Origin: Halobellus limi
GTDB taxonomy: Archaea > Halobacteriota > Halobacteria > Halobacteriales > Haloferacaceae
Length of the DNA stretch: 64,000 nucleotides
Assembly: GCF_004799685.1 (NCBI RefSeq)
Contig: NZ_CP031311.1
Coordinates: forward strand, 1,178,001-1,242,000
Direction: 5' to 3'
This document shows, in pieces, positions 16,615-25,475 of the stretch. How positions within the stretch are numbered: the stretch's first letter is position 1; every line of letters starts with the position of its first letter. A model generated the notes under the pieces. That model was not told the DNA's origin, made no database searches, and was given only the letters and a program-made list of their open reading frames with translations. The position numbers and the translations under genes were made by a program.

Positions 16615-18000
16615 CTACACCGTGTACTCGGATTCGGACAACTGGACGTACTTGCCGTTGCGGAACGAGAACTTCTTGCGCTTGTAGCTGGTGACCAGCC
16701 GGGCGGCGCCGAATCCGGCCCGGACGTTGCTCGTGTCGAACAGGCCGTAGCCTTCGCTCTTTTCCATCAGTTTCCGCGCCGTCGAGAACGCCCAGTCCCA
16801 GTCGTCCGGGTCGTAGTCGTGGACGACGTCAGCCATCGCGACGTTGCGGAGCACCTCGTCGCCGATGGCGTCCTTCCAGCGGTCGTTGTACGTCGAGAGG
16901 TCGCCCGAAGCGGCCAGTTCGCCCGCGATTGCCCCCGTTCGAACGGCCGTGTGATCGCCGCCCTCGTGGAACGCCGACGTCGCGCCCATCGCGCCGCCGA
17001 CGACGGCGATTCCGGCGGCGGTCGGCGAGTCGATCGGCCGCGTCGACGAGATGGCGTACGTCTCGGTCCCGCCCGATTTCCCGCGCTCTTCGACGAGCGG
17101 GAAATCCTCCTCGACGTCGTACTCGTCACCGTACTCCATCTCTAGGAGCCGTCGGATGTACTCCTTGCCCTGCGGGATCCGCTCGTCCTCGGGGCGGAGG
17201 AGGGGATAGTCCTCGCGGCTCTCGACGTCGTCGAGGTCCATCCCGATGGGCATCGTCAGCCCGATCCGGGCGACGTTGTCGTCGTTCGGGAATATCCACG
17301 GGTAGGCGGTGTGACCCGGCATATGTCCCCACCAGAACTTGATCGCGCCGGCGACCTCCTCGAAGACCTCCTCGGGCAGGCGGCGGTGTTCCTGGTAGGC
17401 GATGTGGTTCGTCTCTCGGGTCGAGAGACGTTCGGTGACGTCGAAGGGAAGGTACTCGTCGAGGACGCCCGACGTGACCTGTCGCTGCGGACCGTCCGCT
17501 AAGATCAGGAAGTCGGCACCGACGGCCTCGCCGTCGGCGAGTTCGATTCGGTGTCGCGGTCCGTCCGTCGCTGCCGGATCCGTCTCGACGCCGCGGACCG
17601 ACGTGCCGACCCGGTAGGTCGCACCCGCTTGCTCCGCGCGGTCGCGGAGGAAGTCGTCGAAGCGGGCCCGGTGCATACAGAATCCGAACTCGTCGTACGA
17701 CGACTCGATGCCCGTCGAGCGCAGCGTCAGCGACTCCGTCGGGCCGATGAACTCGGCCCTGTCTAACTCGCCGAGCACGACGCCCTCGGGCATCTCGTCG
17801 GGGTGAATGCCCATGATGTCCACCCAGTAGTCGAGGATGCCCGCGGCGTCCGTCGAGTCGGGACCCAGTCGATCCGGCCGATCAGCCCGCGGGACGCCCT
17901 TTTCGAGGACGACCGCCGACGCGCCGGCCGACGCGGCGGCGTGTCCGGCGGACGACCCCGCGGGGCCGCCGCCGACGATGGCTACGTCGAATCGCTCCAT
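16615..18000 (-). CDS. Geranylgeranyl reductase family flavoprotein, 461 aa
   Basis: The start MERFDVAIVGGGPAGSSAGH gives the GxGxxG dinucleotide-binding motif. ADFLILADGPQRQV and a second FAD motif near GIAVVGGAMGATSAFHEGGD complete the p-hydroxybenzoate hydroxylase-like fold used by digeranylgeranylglycerophospholipid reductases. The family saturates the isoprenoid chains of archaeal membrane lipids or related compounds. The length of 461 residues fits. The ATG complementary to 17998-18000 was chosen because it begins the Rossmann motif; a much longer open frame upstream is not coding. The substrate could also be menaquinone or carotenoid-type. Confidence 0.85.
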   Translation of the reverse strand: MERFDVAIVGGGPAGSSAGHAAASAGASAVVLEKGVPRADRPDRLGPDSTDAAGILDYWVDIMGIHPDEMPEGVVLGELDRAEFIGPTESLTLRSTGIESSYDEFGFCMHRARFDDFLRDRAEQAGATYRVGTSVRGVETDPAATDGPRHRIELADGEAVGADFLILADGPQRQVTSGVLDEYLPFDVTERLSTRETNHIAYQEHRRLPEEVFEEVAGAIKFWWGHMPGHTAYPWIFPNDDNVARIGLTMPIGMDLDDVESREDYPLLRPEDERIPQGKEYIRRLLEMEYGDEYDVEEDFPLVEERGKSGGTETYAISSTRPIDSPTAAGIAVVGGAMGATSAFHEGGDHTAVRTGAIAGELAASGDLSTYNDRWKDAIGDEVLRNVAMADVVHDYDPDDWDWAFSTARKLMEKSEGYGLFDTSNVRAGFGAARLVTSYKRKKFSFRNGKYVQLSESEYTV

Positions 18001-18204
18001 ATGGCTACAGCGACCCCGACCCGGTATTATACTGTCGCCTGGCGGTCGAAAGCGAGGCACCCTCACCGCGGTTCGGCTCCCGTGGTCCTCCAGCAGTGCT
18101 CCGTGATTCTCTAACAGCGCTCCCGCGGTCCTCCAGCAGCGGTTCCCTCCGACCGCGGCCGTCCCCGAAAACCTATCCGCGTCGGGAGAGTGCTGTTCTA
18201 TGAC

Positions 18205-19605
18205 ATGCAAGTCCTCTTCATCGACATCGACTCCCTCCGAGCGGATCACGTCGGCGGCTACGGCTACGAGGGGCCGACGACCCCGAACATCGACGACCTC
18301 ATCGACGACGCCGTCGCGTTCGAGCGCGGATACGTCGCGAACTCCCCGTGTATGCCGTCGCGGGCGGCCTTGACCTCCGGACGGTTCGGCATCGCGAACG
18401 GCGTCGAAACCCACGGGCGGCAGTCCCAGCAGATCGACCGCCCCGAGAACCGGACCGACTGGGCCGGGTCGTGGACGGAGAACCAGCCGGAGCGACCCTG
18501 GTGGACGCTCCCGGAACTGTTCTTCCAGAACCGCATCCCGACGATCGGCGTCTCGTCGTTCCCGCGACACCCCGCGCCGTGGTTCTACCACGTCTGGCAC
18601 ACGTTCAGACAGCCGCAGGAGCCCGACGAGGAGATGACGGTCGAGTGGGGGCACGTCTCGTTTCAGACCCCGCGCGCCGAGACCGTCACCGACACCGCGA
18701 TCGAGGAACTCGAAGCCGTCGACGGCGACTCGTTCTTCCTGTACGCCCAGTACTGGGACCCCCACGCCCCGTACAACCGCTCGGCGGACGAGATCGAGCG
18801 CTTCCGCGACACCCCGTTGCCGCCGCATCCCACAGAGGAGCAACTCGAAGCACACCGCGAGTGGGACACGCTCCGCGGGGCGACCCAGGAGGGAATCGAG
18901 ACGCGCGGCGATCTCAACGAGATGATCTCAGCGTACGACGCCGAGATCCGGTACACCGACCGTCACGTCGGCCGACTCTTGGAGTACCTCAAATCGACCG
19001 GGCAGTACGACGAGACGCTGATCGTCCTCTCGGGCGATCACGGCGAGGAGTTCGGCGAGCACGGCCTCTACAGAGAGCACTGGAGCACCCACGACGGCAC
19101 CCAGCGCGTGCCGATGATCGTCAAACCGCCGGCGGACACCGAGATGGAACAGGGGACCCGCGAGCACCTGATAACGAACGTCGACTTCGCGCCGACAATC
19201 GCGGACTACCTCGGCGAGTCGCCGCCGGAGCGCTGGCAGGGTACGTCGCTCCGGGCGATAATCGAGTCGTCGGACGCGGACGGACGGGACGCGATCGTGT
19301 TCGACCACGGCCTCTACACCGCCCAGCGAGCGATCCGGACGCCGGAGTGGAAGCTCGTCCGGACGTACCACCCCGGGATGTGGGGCGGAGTCCTTCCCGA
19401 GTACCAGCTGTACGAGATGAACGACGACCCCTGGGAACAGGACGACCTGGCGGCGGACCGCCCGGACCTCGTCGACTCACTCGAGGAGGAAATGATCCTC
19501 TGGGCGGAGCGCCACCGGACGGGCAGCGTCGATCCCCTCCGGCGCGTCGCCGAGCGCGGGCCTTCCGGCTACAACTCGTTCAAAGACGGATTCGAGGGCG
19601 TGTGA
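18205..19605 (+). CDS. Type I sulfatase, 466 aa
   Basis: The N-terminal metal site is seen in FIDIDSLRADHVGGYGYEGP. The formylglycine motif is NSPCMPSRAALTSGR, with Cys in a CxPSR core, so activation by a formylglycine-generating enzyme is expected. Further active-site segments are YWDPHAPYN and SGDHGEEFGEHGLY. No signal peptide is visible, so it is probably cytoplasmic. The enzyme should hydrolyse a sulfate or related ester; the substrate is unknown. The ATG at 18205 is preferred over 18190 because it starts at the conserved first strand. It is divergent from the lipid reductase, 204 bp away. Confidence 0.88.
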   Translation: MQVLFIDIDSLRADHVGGYGYEGPTTPNIDDLIDDAVAFERGYVANSPCMPSRAALTSGRFGIANGVETHGRQSQQIDRPENRTDWAGSWTENQPERPWWTLPELFFQNRIPTIGVSSFPRHPAPWFYHVWHTFRQPQEPDEEMTVEWGHVSFQTPRAETVTDTAIEELEAVDGDSFFLYAQYWDPHAPYNRSADEIERFRDTPLPPHPTEEQLEAHREWDTLRGATQEGIETRGDLNEMISAYDAEIRYTDRHVGRLLEYLKSTGQYDETLIVLSGDHGEEFGEHGLYREHWSTHDGTQRVPMIVKPPADTEMEQGTREHLITNVDFAPTIADYLGESPPERWQGTSLRAIIESSDADGRDAIVFDHGLYTAQRAIRTPEWKLVRTYHPGMWGGVLPEYQLYEMNDDPWEQDDLAADRPDLVDSLEEEMILWAERHRTGSVDPLRRVAERGPSGYNSFKDGFEGV

Positions 19606-19708
19606 CCTGGAGCGCATCTGTGTCGCCGCCTCGATCAACAGCGTGCGTCACTGCCATCGGTGAGTCCCCGACACGGGGGCTTTTATTCGCCCGCCACGAG
19701 CAGCAAGT

Positions 19709-20098
19709 ATGCCCGAGCGGAACGTTCTCGGCGGAGAACTCGCCACGTGTAGCGCCGATCCGAAAACCGGCTTCGAGCGCGACGGGTGTTGTCGAACGCA
19801 CCCCGACGACCGGGGGCGACACGAACTCTGTGCGGTGATGACCGACGAATTTCTGGCCTTCAGCAGGGAGCGGGGTAACGACCTCGTGACGCCACGGCCC
19901 GAGCTCCAGTTCCCGGGGCTGGAGCCGGGCGATCGGTGGTGCGTCTGTCTCGGCCGGTGGCTCGAGGCCCTCGAAGCGACGCGGGCGGAACGCAGACCGG
20001 AAACGACCGTCCCGCCCGTCGTTCTCGAGGCGACGAACGCGGCCGTGCTGGACGCCGTAGAACTGGAGACGCTCGAGGCACACGCATACGACGTTTGA
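19709..20098 (+). CDS. DUF2237 family protein, 129 aa
   Basis: MPERNVLGGELATCSADPKT followed by GFERDGCCRTHPDDRGRHEL is the signature start of DUF2237. The sequence GDRWCVCLGRWLEA lies in the second half. The conserved cysteines and histidine suggest metal or redox chemistry, but the function is not established. A conserved C-terminal region of the form VVLEATNAAVLDAVELETLE completes the family. It is a single gene about 100 bp after the sulfatase. Confidence 0.85.
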   Translation: MPERNVLGGELATCSADPKTGFERDGCCRTHPDDRGRHELCAVMTDEFLAFSRERGNDLVTPRPELQFPGLEPGDRWCVCLGRWLEALEATRAERRPETTVPPVVLEATNAAVLDAVELETLEAHAYDV

Positions 20099-20335
20099 CA
20101 CTCTCTGCGAGTCTGACACTCTCTGCGGGCCTCTCTTTGACATACGATTTCCGCGAATCGGCACGAGCGACTGCGGCGTCAACGCTGAGATCACCCGAAC
20201 ACGCCGCTATCGACGGCGAGAGCGTCACTGTGTTTTCCTACGAAATGCTGCGCACTCGGGCCTCCGCGTCTGTGAATGTCTGTCTGATATGACATTCAAG
20301 GCATACTTTTCTGATCACGGGCGGAGTCCTGTCGT

Positions 20336-21763
20336 ATGGATGACTCCATAAAACGGTCGTTTGCGGCCGTTATGACGGCAGTATTGCTCCTCTCGGCTGT
20401 GGGGATGATCGGACTCGCGGGTGCGCAAGATGGGGGCACTCCGGACCCAGAGCCCACAGCAACAGTCTCGTTCGCTGATCAGCAAACGAACGGAACGACT
20501 GTCACCGTGGACGCGGTGAACGTCTCCGCGGGCGGCTTCGTGGCGATCCACGACAGTAGCCTCCTCGACGGGGCCGTAATCGAGAGCGTTATCGGGGTGT
20601 CGGGGTACCTCGAACCCGGACTTCACGAGAACGTGACGGTCACGCTGTACGACGTGCCCGGGGCGACGTTCGAACAGTCGGCGCTCACGGAAGACGAAAC
20701 GCTCGTCGCGATGCCGCACCGGGACACGAACGAGAGCGGAACCTACGACTTCGTCGCGACCAACGGCAGCGAGGACGGTCCCTACCTCGCGAACGCGAGT
20801 CCCGTGGTCGACAGCGCGAACGTGACCGTTCCGGAGCAGACCACCGGCGCCTCGTTCACCGTCGCGAACTTGACTGCACCCGAACTCGTCGAGCGCAACG
20901 AGTCCGTCGAGGTCTCCGCGACGGTCGCGAACCCCAACGACGTCGCCGACACCCAGGAAGTGACGTTCCGGTTCGACGGCGAGGTGCTGGTCCGTGAGGA
21001 CGTCGCGCTCGAACCGGGTGAATCGACCGAGTTCGACACCACCGTCGACACGACTGGCGTCGAAACCGGGACGTTCTTCCACGGCGTGTACACCCGGGAG
21101 AGTGGCGCTGCCGCACAACTTCGCGTGGTCGACCAGATCCAATCGTTCGGGGTCTCGAACCTGACCGCACCGGCGAATGCGACCGTCGGGGAGTCGGTCT
21201 CGGTGACCGCGACCGTGACGAATCCCAACGAGTTCGGGTCTGAGCAGTCCGTCGAGTACCGGTTCGACGGGGCGCTCATCGAAGCCCGAGACGTCGATGT
21301 CGGCGGCGAAGGATCGGCTACCGTCGAATTCGAACTCGGCACCGGCTCGCTGGCTTCCGGGACCTACATCCACAGCGTCTTTTCCACCGATTTCGGCGAG
21401 AGCGCGCTGATCGTGCTCGAATCCCCTGACGACGGGGACGACGCTGATGACGGTGGCGACGCGGACAATGGAGACGCCGACGACGCGGATGATGGTGACG
21501 CCGGCGACGGCGACGGAGATTCCGACGACAGCGACAACGCCGATGACGGAGACGACGCTGACGATGCGGATGACGGAGACGACGCTGATGACAGCGACGA
21601 TGGAAACGACGCCGACGATGCTGATGACGGAGACGACGCTGACGACGCCGACGACGGGGACAACGCCGACGGTTCAGATGGTGAAGCGGGTACTGACGAG
21701 GCGGGTGATCAGAGCGGTCCGGACGGGGAAGCCACGGACGAGGACAGTCAGATGGCGGAGTGA
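20336..21763 (+). CDS. Secreted protein with DUF7282/CARDB-like domains and Asp-rich tail, 475 aa
   Basis: A Sec signal peptide occupies residues 1-31 (SFAAVMTAVLLLSAVGMIGL, then AGAQ). Residues 38-165 resemble a DUF7282 domain (VTVDAVNVSAGGFVAIHDSS). Two CARDB-like beta domains follow, each opening with NLTAP (about 180-265 and 278-360). The last 110 residues are a repetitive tail built from DDADDGD units. It has no PGF-CTERM motif or terminal helix, so it is probably released or loosely attached to the cell surface. Many NxS/T sequons suggest N-glycosylation. Function unknown. Confidence 0.75.
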   Translation: MDDSIKRSFAAVMTAVLLLSAVGMIGLAGAQDGGTPDPEPTATVSFADQQTNGTTVTVDAVNVSAGGFVAIHDSSLLDGAVIESVIGVSGYLEPGLHENVTVTLYDVPGATFEQSALTEDETLVAMPHRDTNESGTYDFVATNGSEDGPYLANASPVVDSANVTVPEQTTGASFTVANLTAPELVERNESVEVSATVANPNDVADTQEVTFRFDGEVLVREDVALEPGESTEFDTTVDTTGVETGTFFHGVYTRESGAAAQLRVVDQIQSFGVSNLTAPANATVGESVSVTATVTNPNEFGSEQSVEYRFDGALIEARDVDVGGEGSATVEFELGTGSLASGTYIHSVFSTDFGESALIVLESPDDGDDADDGGDADNGDADDADDGDAGDGDGDSDDSDNADDGDDADDADDGDDADDSDDGNDADDADDGDDADDADDGDNADGSDGEAGTDEAGDQSGPDGEATDEDSQMAE

Positions 21764-21861
21764 CGGAACGAATCGATTCGGGATCCGGCCCCGAGGCTGG
21801 TCCGTTCCTCCGACGTGACTCGCAGACCCGCGCTGAAAGTCAGAACAGTCTTCAAAACGGG

Positions 21862-22167
21862 TCACTCGGACTCCGTCCGCTCTGCCCACTCGATGAGTTT
21901 CTCGAAGCCGGCGAAAACGACGAGAAACAGGATCATAAACACACTCCATCGGATCACGTCGAATTCGCCAGTGAAGGCCAACACGTTGAAAATGTAGGAT
22001 ATCGAGGCACCGACCGCACCCGCTATATAGAGCTGTCTTCGCGCGTTCATACGCAAAATACCGGTCGCAGCTACAATAGCTGCCGGGGTGATGGCCGTCT
22101 CGAATGCAGGGAAGTCGGACGCCGCTTGTGAGTCCTCGGTAAACGGTAAACCTCTGTGAGATTCCAT
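21862..22167 (-). CDS. Small membrane protein, 101 aa
   Basis: Two or three hydrophobic segments are visible: ITPAAIVAATGIL, LYIAGAVGASISYIFNVLAF and VIRWSVFMILFLVVFAGF. The tail EKLIEWAERTESE is charged. An internal ATG at 22050 would give a 62-residue protein with two helices and is a realistic alternative start. No family is recognised. It stands alone between the Asp-rich secreted protein and the restriction-modification remnant, so it may be part of the accessory zone. Confidence 0.5.
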   Translation of the reverse strand: MESHRGLPFTEDSQAASDFPAFETAITPAAIVAATGILRMNARRQLYIAGAVGASISYIFNVLAFTGEFDVIRWSVFMILFLVVFAGFEKLIEWAERTESE

Positions 22168-22453
22168 CGGGTCCCCCGAGGGTGTGATGAAAATGGTCGT
22201 TACTCTGGAACGTCCTTCTGCAGCGTCAACTCGGTATGCGCTCGCTCGTCCTCTGCAGGTACGCCTCTGGTGGAAGGAGCATCGGGGGGCCTATCTGGAA
22301 CTTGGAAAAGTTCCGTAATGTCAGAGACACCCCTGACCCCGACTGCTGGTTCGATTCGCAACTGTATATAGTACCGCTGTCACTCAGTTCCTCCTCACGA
22401 GAATCCGCTTCGGCCTAGTGACTACACTCGTTTATTAACCGTCGCGGCCGGAG
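22168..22453. other. Intergenic region with no gene seen
   Basis: No reading frame here has a convincing start and family look. The GC is moderate and the stretch may hold further decayed sequence from the neighbouring restriction-modification remnant. Confidence 0.4.
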
Positions 22454-22757
22454 TCAACGGTCGTTCTCCGGCTGCTTCCGATACTCCTCGACGTCGACGA
22501 CTTCTCTCCCCCAGTGTCTCGATCGCCTCGTCGGTGAGTCCGTACAGCGTGTAGACGGCCTCGTCGATCAGTTCGTCGTCCAGTTCGTCGGCCCGTTCGA
22601 TCTTCTCGTCCAGTTCCTCGGCGCGCGCTTTCGCGTCGACGTATCGCTCCAGCCCGTCGGCGACATCGTCGGGATCGGGGAGTCGTTCGTCTATGTAGTG
22701 GTCGGAAAAGAGGTTCGAGTTGACGTAGGGGCGGTCAGCAAGCGTCGCCGGACTCAT
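22454..22757 (-). pseudogene. Remnant of an Eco57I-type restriction-modification gene
   Basis: The frame begins MSPATLADRPYVNSNLFSDH, like the N-terminus of large haloarchaeal Eco57I-type methylase/restriction proteins. It then jumps after about 35 residues to sequence like their C-terminus (DELIDEAVYTLYGLTDEAIE). A further frameshift near 22505 is needed to reach the natural ending VDVEEYRKQPENDR and stop at 22454. The roughly 1,000-residue catalytic core is missing. It is therefore an internal-deletion remnant. The identification rests on recall of the family's end sequences. Confidence 0.6.
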
Positions 22758-22903
22758 TTCGGATATGCAGACCTCCCGGGACCATTACAGATAGGTGGCG
22801 CCAATCGATCCTCGGCCTCTCGGGTGACCTCCGTCTCGAACGCAGAGAAATCACCAAGGGATCTATCACCTAGATTTTTGCAGATCGGCTATCGATTTGG
22901 GCT

Positions 22904-23266
22904 ATGTCAGAGATCGTCGAGGCCACCCAGAACTTCGAGCCGGCCACGCCGCGGCTCGTCGCCGAGTTACGGACCCTCGATTTCGAGATCGAGTACATTC
23001 GAGACGACGTGGAGATCCGCTACACGGACGAGGAACTCGACGAAGCATACAAACGAATTATGGGGAACCTCGTCGCCAGTGACGAATTCAAATCGGTCAT
23101 CGGCGAGCGGGATTGCAGGGCTCAAACCCTGTTTTTCGACAACGTCCTGGTCTTCCTCTTCCCGTCCGAACGCTATCGAGCCGTCTTCGCTTCTTTTGAT
23201 TACGACGAGGGCTTTCCGGTGAACGAGTTCGTCCAACACGTTACGGAGATCGCTTCGACCGAGTAA
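22904..23266 (+). CDS. Haloarchaeal conserved hypothetical protein, 120 aa
   Basis: MSEIVEATQNFEPATPRLVA opens a soluble alpha/beta protein with charged helices (DDVEIRYTDEELDEAYKRIM). A hydrophobic strand segment, DNVLVFLFPSERYRAVFASF, follows. There is one Cys and no obvious catalytic motif. The ATG follows an AT-rich segment (CTAGATTTTTGC near 22870-22882) that could serve as a promoter. It stands among HalOD1 genes, a setting common for small haloarchaeal signalling proteins. I do not recognise a function. Confidence 0.7.
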   Translation: MSEIVEATQNFEPATPRLVAELRTLDFEIEYIRDDVEIRYTDEELDEAYKRIMGNLVASDEFKSVIGERDCRAQTLFFDNVLVFLFPSERYRAVFASFDYDEGFPVNEFVQHVTEIASTE

Positions 23267-23272
23267 ATCACT

Positions 23273-23300
23273 CTCGGGGCTCGACCGAGGCGGTTTACCG
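23273..23300. repeat. Degraded copy of the 12429 hairpin motif
   Basis: CTCGGGGCTCGACCGAGGCG followed by GTTTACCG resembles the hairpin plus CGGTTCACCG at 12431-12462, with a 4-base deletion in one arm. It directly follows the stop codon of the gene at 22904-23266, as the first copy follows the stress-protein gene. Confidence 0.45.
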
Positions 23301-23311
23301 GTCGTTGATCG

Positions 23312-23572
23312 CTAATCTCGTAATTCCGGCCGAGTGCCACCGTCGGGAGTGAGTGTGACCGCTCCCGTTTCGTCGACCGTTATCTCGTGATCCGAATATT
23401 CGAATCGCACTACACAGGTCATTTCTGAGTCCGCTGACTGTGACTCTATGAGTCGGTTAATCGCATCGGGATCGATCGTCTCGTACAGCGGAGGAAGGGC
23501 GGTGGGATCTGTGCCTTCCGCTTCTGCTACAGTGTTCACGATGCGTTCTAAAATATGGTTCATATAGAACAT
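23312..23572 (-). CDS. HalOD1 output-domain protein, 86 aa
   Basis: The protein is a single HalOD1 domain: RIVNTVAEAEGTDPTALPPL with the conserved LPPLYETIDPDAINRL helix pair, then a beta section VRFEYSDHEITVDETGAVTL. HalOD1 is a haloarchaeal output domain found alone or behind receivers; its target is unknown. An in-frame ATG three codons in is an equal start. The upstream region is very AT-rich (23573-23610) and likely carries the promoter. It is the first of four HalOD1 genes within 3.5 kb. Confidence 0.85.
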   Translation of the reverse strand: MFYMNHILERIVNTVAEAEGTDPTALPPLYETIDPDAINRLIESQSADSEMTCVVRFEYSDHEITVDETGAVTLTPDGGTRPELRD

Positions 23573-23668
23573 ATCGTTATTATACTATAATTAAATTACC
23601 GGATAGTTCAGCAGTTAACCGAACAGCCACCCTTACTCGATACGTCATTTGGACTGAGTGGTTCGCTC

Positions 23669-23900
23669 GATTTCACGTGTATTTCGATCACTCAGCCGAG
23701 AGAGCGAGCGGTTCGCCGAGGGCGCTTTTTGATCCACCCTGAGACGCTCCGCATCTCACGAGCCTCGCTTCGCTTCGCTCAGCAAGACAGCTTTTCGTAA
23801 CGAGGGCGAGACGGCTCTGCGGTCTCGCTTCCCACGGGCGATTCACGGATCGTCCGCGGGGAGTGGTGCGCGAAGCCGCACCCGAGTCAGCGAAAAGTGG
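23669..23900. repeat. Long direct repeat, copy 1
   Basis: Matching blocks with copy 2 (26896-27210) include GATTTCACGTGTATTTCGAT at the left, TTTTGATCCACC and ACGCTCCGCATCTCACG in the middle, and CACCCGAGTCAGC then AAAAGTGG at the right end. The right end touches the stop codon of the HalOD1 gene ending at 23901. No coding sequence is seen inside. It fills most of the 328-base gap. Confidence 0.8.
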
Positions 23901-24146
23901 CTACGCCGATCGCTCGGAGCGATGAAAGTCCCCGTCGACGACCACCCGCGAGTCGTGGCTGATCGTGACGTAGTGGGTCCCGTAGCGAAACGTGAACCGC
24001 CACTCGGTGTCGTTCTCTACCCCGTCCAGCCTGTACAACACTTCGGGGTCTATGTACTCGTGCAGCGGCTCGACCGCCGACGGCTCGACCCCGTCGGCGG
24101 CGGCCACCGCCTTGACGACCTCGGTGAGGAGGTCAGTTCGAGTCAT
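23901..24146 (-). CDS. HalOD1 output-domain protein, 81 aa
   Basis: MTRTDLLTEVVKAVAAADGV leads into the HalOD1 helices EPSAVEPLHEYIDPEVLYRL and the strand region WRFTFRYGTHYVTISHDSRV. The start at 24146 overlaps the end of the upstream DUF7344 gene by 14 bases, so the two are translationally coupled and probably cotranscribed. A start 8 codons earlier (24170) is possible. Pairing of DUF7344 and HalOD1 suggests one regulatory unit. Confidence 0.85.
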   Translation of the reverse strand: MTRTDLLTEVVKAVAAADGVEPSAVEPLHEYIDPEVLYRLDGVENDTEWRFTFRYGTHYVTISHDSRVVVDGDFHRSERSA

Positions 24147-24525
24147 TCGTCGCACCTCCGATGACGACACACTCCTCGCGTAATCGTTCCGGGTACTTCT
24201 CGTCCGCCTCGATCATCCTGCTCACGACGAATCCCGGCTCCTCGAAGTGCGGGCCGCGTCTGACGCGGAACGGGTCACTCTCCCAGCGGACGTACCCCGC
24301 GTCGGCGAGCTTGGGGAGGTGGTGATGTCGAAGTTCTATGCGCGGCTCTTGGGAATCCATCGGTTGCATCGGTGAGTCCGCGGCGTCGGGCAACGAAAGC
24401 CACTGGTCTTCGGGTGCCTTCAGTAGCGAAAAGATGATCGTCCGCCGTGGCTGGGACGCCAGCGCTTCGTACAACTGGTCCCATCTCTCAGTGGTCTTTC
24501 CACTCCCGGCGGTGTCGGTGGCCAT
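24133..24525 (-). CDS. DUF7344-type winged-helix regulator, 130 aa
   Basis: The region WDQLYEALASQPRRTIIFSL starts a winged helix-turn-helix domain, followed by IELRHHHLPKLADAGYVRWE and the wing. It ends with a short tail ECVVIGGATNDSN. The family is haloarchaeal and proposed to be transcriptional. The upstream TATA-like AATAAATCG near 24550 fits a promoter. It overlaps the HalOD1 gene downstream. Confidence in the fold is good, but its targets are unknown. Confidence 0.8.
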   Translation of the reverse strand: MATDTAGSGKTTERWDQLYEALASQPRRTIIFSLLKAPEDQWLSLPDAADSPMQPMDSQEPRIELRHHHLPKLADAGYVRWESDPFRVRRGPHFEEPGFVVSRMIEADEKYPERLREECVVIGGATNDSN

Positions 24526-24902
24526 AGTGATGCGTACGGTCTTGAAGAATAAATCGTTATGTCCCGATCACGTCGAATCGATTTTAAATCTATGCGACCC
24601 CGGAGTACGCCGGATCATCCCGTGTAGATTCCTCCCTGCGGGTGCCGTCGCCGACGACCGTCGTCCGCCCGCGATTCGGCCAGCGAAGACCACGGGCCGG
24701 TCCGTGAGAATCGGACTCACCGCGCTCGCGACATAGCCGGCGGACGTCTCAATTCATCTCCCCCGCAATCGCTGTCGCACTCTCCAGACGGAGGGTGACC
24801 GCCGTTCCACTCTCGGCGACCTCCAGATCTGTCTCGCCGTTCACGTCGGATCAATGACTCGTCTACTCGTACTCTGCGTGGCTGCTGGCCCGAAAGGGGC
24901 GG
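24526..24902. other. Gap with a possible decayed signalling-gene tail
   Basis: On the minus strand, 24750-24850 reads as NGETDLEVAESGTAVTLRLE and then ATAIAGEMN before a stop, somewhat like the last strand of haloarchaeal sensor kinases. No start or ATPase motifs accompany it. The remainder has no gene that I can support. Confidence 0.25.
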
Positions 24903-25370
24903 TCAGTACTTGTACAGCGAGACGACGAACGGGAGCCGGTCGTACATCCAGACGGCCACCGGAAGTCCGACGATGCTAATCGAGGCGAGCCACGCGATCG
25001 ACATCCAGACCCCGCTGAACCACCAGCCGACCAGGAGGAAGTACACCCCGCGAACGACGAGTGAGTACTGCTCGCTCGTCGACTCGGTGACGGTCACGTC
25101 GCCGGCCTCCGTTCGCGTGATCGTCATCGTGATCTTCTGATCTTTCAGCGAGACGATCTTCGGCACCCTGTTGATCATCTTGATCCCGAGCGGCATCCCG
25201 ATGATCGTGAGGTTGAGGAACCACGCGACGCTCAGCCAGATCCCGCTCGCCCACCACCCAATCAAAAGGAAGTACGCTGCGCGGACCACGATCGAGGGCG
25301 TCGCGTCACGCTGCTCGACGGTGACATCCACGCCGGCGTCGGCCCGATTCTCTGTCGGTGAGTCGCTCAT
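24903..25370 (-). CDS. YccF-domain inner membrane protein, 155 aa
   Basis: Two YccF-type units are present. Each has a paired hydrophobic helix with the motif LLIGWWASGIWLSVAW or LLVGWWFSGVWMSIAW, followed by GMPLGIKMINRVPKIVSL or GLPVAVWMYDRLPFVVSL. The first 25 residues are acidic and disordered. The function of YccF proteins is unknown. The gene is alone on the minus strand between the DUF7344-HalOD1 pair and another HalOD1 gene. The length matches two-unit family members. Confidence 0.9.
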   Translation of the reverse strand: MSDSPTENRADAGVDVTVEQRDATPSIVVRAAYFLLIGWWASGIWLSVAWFLNLTIIGMPLGIKMINRVPKIVSLKDQKITMTITRTEAGDVTVTESTSEQYSLVVRGVYFLLVGWWFSGVWMSIAWLASISIVGLPVAVWMYDRLPFVVSLYKY

Positions 25371-25475
25371 AGGTCCGACTACGCCGGGAATGCGCTTAAC
25401 ACCGCGGACGACCGGACTCCTGTCTCTCGGGGACCGCGTCTGTGTGACTTCCCGTTCAGTACAGCGCCTCGCGGC

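Noticed and set aside
18001-18855. 5' extension of the lipid reductase frame
   Set aside because: The extension overlaps the divergent sulfatase gene and has no family match; the Rossmann motif starts at the ATG complementary to 17998-18000.
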